Positions 62,701-64,000 of a stretch of 64,000 nucleotides of DNA are shown in pieces. The notes below the pieces were generated by a model. The model was not told the origin of the DNA and did not search any database. It saw nothing but the letters and a program-made list of their open reading frames with translations. The stretch comes from Salinibacter pepae (lineage in GTDB: Bacteria; Bacteroidota; Rhodothermia; Rhodothermales; Salinibacteraceae): positions 1,826,501 to 1,890,500 of the forward strand of contig NZ_CAMTTE010000001.1 of the NCBI RefSeq assembly GCF_947077775.1, written 5' to 3'. A program made the position numbers and the translations under genes. Every line of letters begins with the position of its first letter. Within the stretch, counting starts at the first letter, position 1.

Positions 62701-62954
62701 CCTTCGACGCCACCTACGTGAAGCTGCGGGAGTTGTCCCTCCGCTACAACTTCACCCCCGACTGGCTCACGCGGGCCGGGGTGCAGAACGTGGGGGTGTC
62801 CGTGACGGGGCGCAATCTGTTCCTCTGGACCGACGTGCCGCACGTCGACCCCGAAACGACAATCTCCGGGGGGGACGGACAGATTCCGGGCTTCGAGGTG
62901 CAGCAGATTCCGTCCACCCGCTCCTTCGGAATGAACGTGCAGCTCGACTTCTAA
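59799..62954 (+). CDS. SusC/RagA-type TonB-dependent outer-membrane transporter
   Basis: The 1051-aa protein has a signal (~1-25, SSAQ), an N-terminal CarboxypepD_reg-like domain (~30-110; VRGVVTDSTGAPLPGANVRV), a plug domain (~115-225; VVVTALGVDREERSLGYSVE ... VLKGPSAAALYGSRAADGVI), and a ~800-residue barrel ending in Phe. There is no STN domain, so it should not signal to an anti-sigma/ECF pair. It imports glycans or peptides together with the SusD-like lipoprotein encoded 54 bases downstream. ATG 59799 begins the signal; an in-frame TTG at 59772 is less likely. Confidence 0.95.
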   Translation: MLRYSVLLLGVLLGALCFSPTSSAQDPATVRGVVTDSTGAPLPGANVRVQGTQTGVSADADGAYELAAVRPGRQTIVFSFVGFEKVSRTLELSAGDTRTLDITLGAGTVDLENVVVTALGVDREERSLGYSVERVSGSDVAEAPEPNVMNNLSGKVSGLNVTGGSGGLASTPRVTIRGESSLAGSNRPLIVVDGIPIDNTPNTQGSDAQTTQVDFGNGLSQINAQNISEMSVLKGPSAAALYGSRAADGVILIETKDGSETDGIGATVRTSVTASRPLRLPDYQNEYGYGNGGEFAYVDGTNAPGWNWGVRMDEGVERPQWQGPRNEAGELVPTEVTSAPNKVRNFFNTGTNVSTDVAVRGGGENSSFRASLSRSDRTGIVPNTDLDRTSTSLSASYDVTDALTVDANANYATTTSDNLPSSGYGSESIMYYFTWGARHVENDLLKDYWREEGTQQAHYDRNWTNNPYFQVNENTNGLDRDRLYGGVSARYEFTDNLNLRARTGLDYSNQGTKQRKAFSSITAPNGWLQETDRTFTEWNSNLLLNYTREVGDFTFEPSVGANFMRQTRRNVQLTAQALSVPDVYNIGNARSNVQADERDEAQEILGVFASGTVSYQDLLFLDLTGRNDWSSTLPLDNNSYFYPSASLSVIVSDLVEVPESLPLSFAKVRASWAQVGNDTDPFRLTNTYTFGEAWGSTQTVVSETDLANANLQPEITSSYEVGTNLRFYGGRAQLDVTYYRSTTRDQILSVPLAQSTGYNSRLVNAGEIRNTGVETRLQLSPIQDWSGFGWDVSLNWTRNRSTVVELADGIDTFVLGEGPFGGSAQAREGGRMGDIYGRVFDRVEAPNSPHTGEIIYEDGLPQLTDNVEKVGNYNHDWRGGIGSTFSYENLQLNVLFDVRKGGLLYSNTHATGIEGGSLEGTTRARNETVVGDGVVQNDDGTFSENTKEAEYVTWLRTYYDRPNVESNSFDATYVKLRELSLRYNFTPDWLTRAGVQNVGVSVTGRNLFLWTDVPHVDPETTISGGDGQIPGFEVQQIPSTRSFGMNVQLDF

Positions 62955-63008
62955 CCTCTGGCCACCTGCGGTCCCTCCTTACAGCCTCTCAACGTCGTAC
63001 ACGCTCCC

Positions 63009-64000
63009 ATGCGGTCTCTCCACTTTCCCTCATCCCTTCGCGCTCCTTCTTTTCTGGCCCTTCTGGCGATATTCGCCGTGGCTGTGGCCAGCACGGGCTG
63101 CGACAGTCGATTCGAAGACGTAAACGACAACCCAAACGAGCCCAAAGAAGTGACGCCTAATCTTCTGCTTCCGGACGTCATCCGGGGCTCGGTCAACACC
63201 TCCGTGAATACGGCCCATACCACCGGCAACCTGGTGCTTCAGTACACCGCCAAGGTCTCGTTCGCCACCGAAATTGACCGGTACAACTGGGCCGGGGTCG
63301 GCTACTGGCAGCCCCTGTACGGCGACCTTCGAAACGTAGAAGACATGATCCAGATCGCCCAGGAACGGGGCCAGCCCCAGTACGAAGGGGTCGGGCTCGT
63401 GCTCAAGTCCTGGATTTTCTCGATGCTCACCAATGCGTACGGGGACGTGCCCTATTCCGAGTCGGTGGCGGTGCAGGAAGGCATTGAGACACCGAAATAC
63501 GACCGACAGGAGGCCATTTACCGGGGCATGCTCGCCGACCTTCGGCGGGCGAACGAGCTGCTCACGCCGGGCAGCGGCTCCATCCAGGGGGATATTCTCT
63601 ACAACGGCGACCTGATGAAGTGGAAGAAACTCGCCAACTCCCTGCGGCTGCGCCTCCTGATGCGGCTCTCCGAGAAGAACATTACGCTCGACCTGGAGGG
63701 GGGCGACGTGTCCGTTTCCGAGGCCTTCCAGTCCATCACGAGCGCCCCGGAGACGGCGCCCGTCTTCACGTCCAATGACGACAACGCGGCGCTGGAGTAC
63801 CTCGACTCGCGCCCGAACGAGTGGCCCCGCCACACGTCACGGATCGGAACGTTCCGGACCTTCAGGCTGAGCGAGACGCTCACCGACACCCTGAAGCACT
63901 TCGACGACCCGCGTCTGTCGGTCTTCGGCGACCCGACCGCCGCCTCCGTCGAGGATGGGACTCCCAAGTTTGTGGGCGTACCGAACGGGTTAACCAACGA
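63009..64000 (+). CDS. SusD/RagB-family lipoprotein, truncated by the window end
   Basis: The first ~330 residues are present. A lipoprotein signal (LLAIFAVAVASTGC, Cys ~31) is followed by the SusD-like start SRFEDVNDNPNEPKEVTP and TPR-like helices (MLADLRRANELLTPGSGSIQ; MKWKKLANSLRLRLLMRLSE). Sequence such as WKKLANSLRLR and NDDNAALEY is typical of SusD-like proteins of the RagB/SusD-like 2 type. It sits on the cell surface as the lid of the SusC transporter and sets substrate preference, which is not deducible here. Confidence 0.93.
   Translation, partial: MRSLHFPSSLRAPSFLALLAIFAVAVASTGCDSRFEDVNDNPNEPKEVTPNLLLPDVIRGSVNTSVNTAHTTGNLVLQYTAKVSFATEIDRYNWAGVGYWQPLYGDLRNVEDMIQIAQERGQPQYEGVGLVLKSWIFSMLTNAYGDVPYSESVAVQEGIETPKYDRQEAIYRGMLADLRRANELLTPGSGSIQGDILYNGDLMKWKKLANSLRLRLLMRLSEKNITLDLEGGDVSVSEAFQSITSAPETAPVFTSNDDNAALEYLDSRPNEWPRHTSRIGTFRTFRLSETLTDTLKHFDDPRLSVFGDPTAASVEDGTPKFVGVPNGLTN

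Noticed and set aside
59802-62843. A 1013-codon open frame opposite the SusC gene
   Set aside because: The sense strand is a canonical SusC protein with signal, plug and barrel. The antisense translation is low-complexity Val/Gly/Arg-rich.
1-64000. CRISPR arrays, rRNA genes, prophage or transposase genes
   Set aside because: No regularly spaced repeats, rRNA sequence, integrase, transposase or phage structural genes were seen on reading both strands.

Overview
The window reads as chromosomal DNA of a halophilic, high-GC member of the Bacteroidota/Rhodothermota, most likely Salinibacter ruber or a close relative. The evidence is the strongly acidic proteins (Asp/Glu-rich even in housekeeping enzymes), the high GC with C/G-ending codons, the SusC/SusD pair and DUF5686 protein typical of Bacteroidota, and the near absence of Shine-Dalgarno sequences. 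The species name is inference from protein character and gene order.

Bases 1-9010 hold a translation and division block: infC-rpmI-rplT, then a short Phe-rich leader peptide with a terminator/antiterminator, then pheS-pheT, a coiled-coil protein, zapA and an ABC-F ATPase. The order infC-rpmI-rplT-leader-pheS-pheT matches the E. coli operon. Two features stand out. The IF-3 gene can only begin at a non-canonical ATT codon. A small four-helix-bundle gene flanked by 19-bp inverted repeats sits backwards between pheS and pheT.

Bases 9163-19550 hold mostly secreted or periplasmic functions: an FG-GAP propeller protein, a GHL10-type glycosidase-like protein, an amidohydrolase with an NTF2-like tail, a frameshifted Doc toxin with an intact AbrB-type antitoxin, two TlpA-like thioredoxins separated by an inverted-repeat-bounded element, a THUMP RNA methyltransferase and a DUF885 peptidase.

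Bases 19770-34425 are bracketed by two methyl-accepting chemotaxis proteins. Between them lies a heavy-metal efflux cluster: CusC-like, CusB-like and CusA-like proteins, a PII-like regulator, a small membrane protein, a HiPIP ferredoxin and an OmpR-type two-component pair. The outer-membrane, adaptor and RND proteins form the pump. The PII-like protein probably modulates it, and the two-component pair probably controls it.

Bases 34466-43026 hold clpB, a phasin fused to a DUF2188-like domain, a cupin, a DUF6483-like protein, a translationally coupled retropepsin-like protease and partner, a lower-GC islet with two unrecognised genes and palindromes, and an ABC exporter.

Bases 43285-57663 are mostly on the minus strand. 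They hold a MacAB-TolC-like export operon (two permeases, TolC, HlyD, ATPase) followed by a DUF5686 outer-membrane protein, a lipoprotein, two small unknowns, a LytTR regulator with its LytS-type kinase, and tRNA-Ser(UGA). Bases 57796-64000 hold an outer-membrane barrel/PKD/SPOR protein, an AT-rich regulatory stretch, and a SusC/SusD pair whose SusD gene runs off the window.
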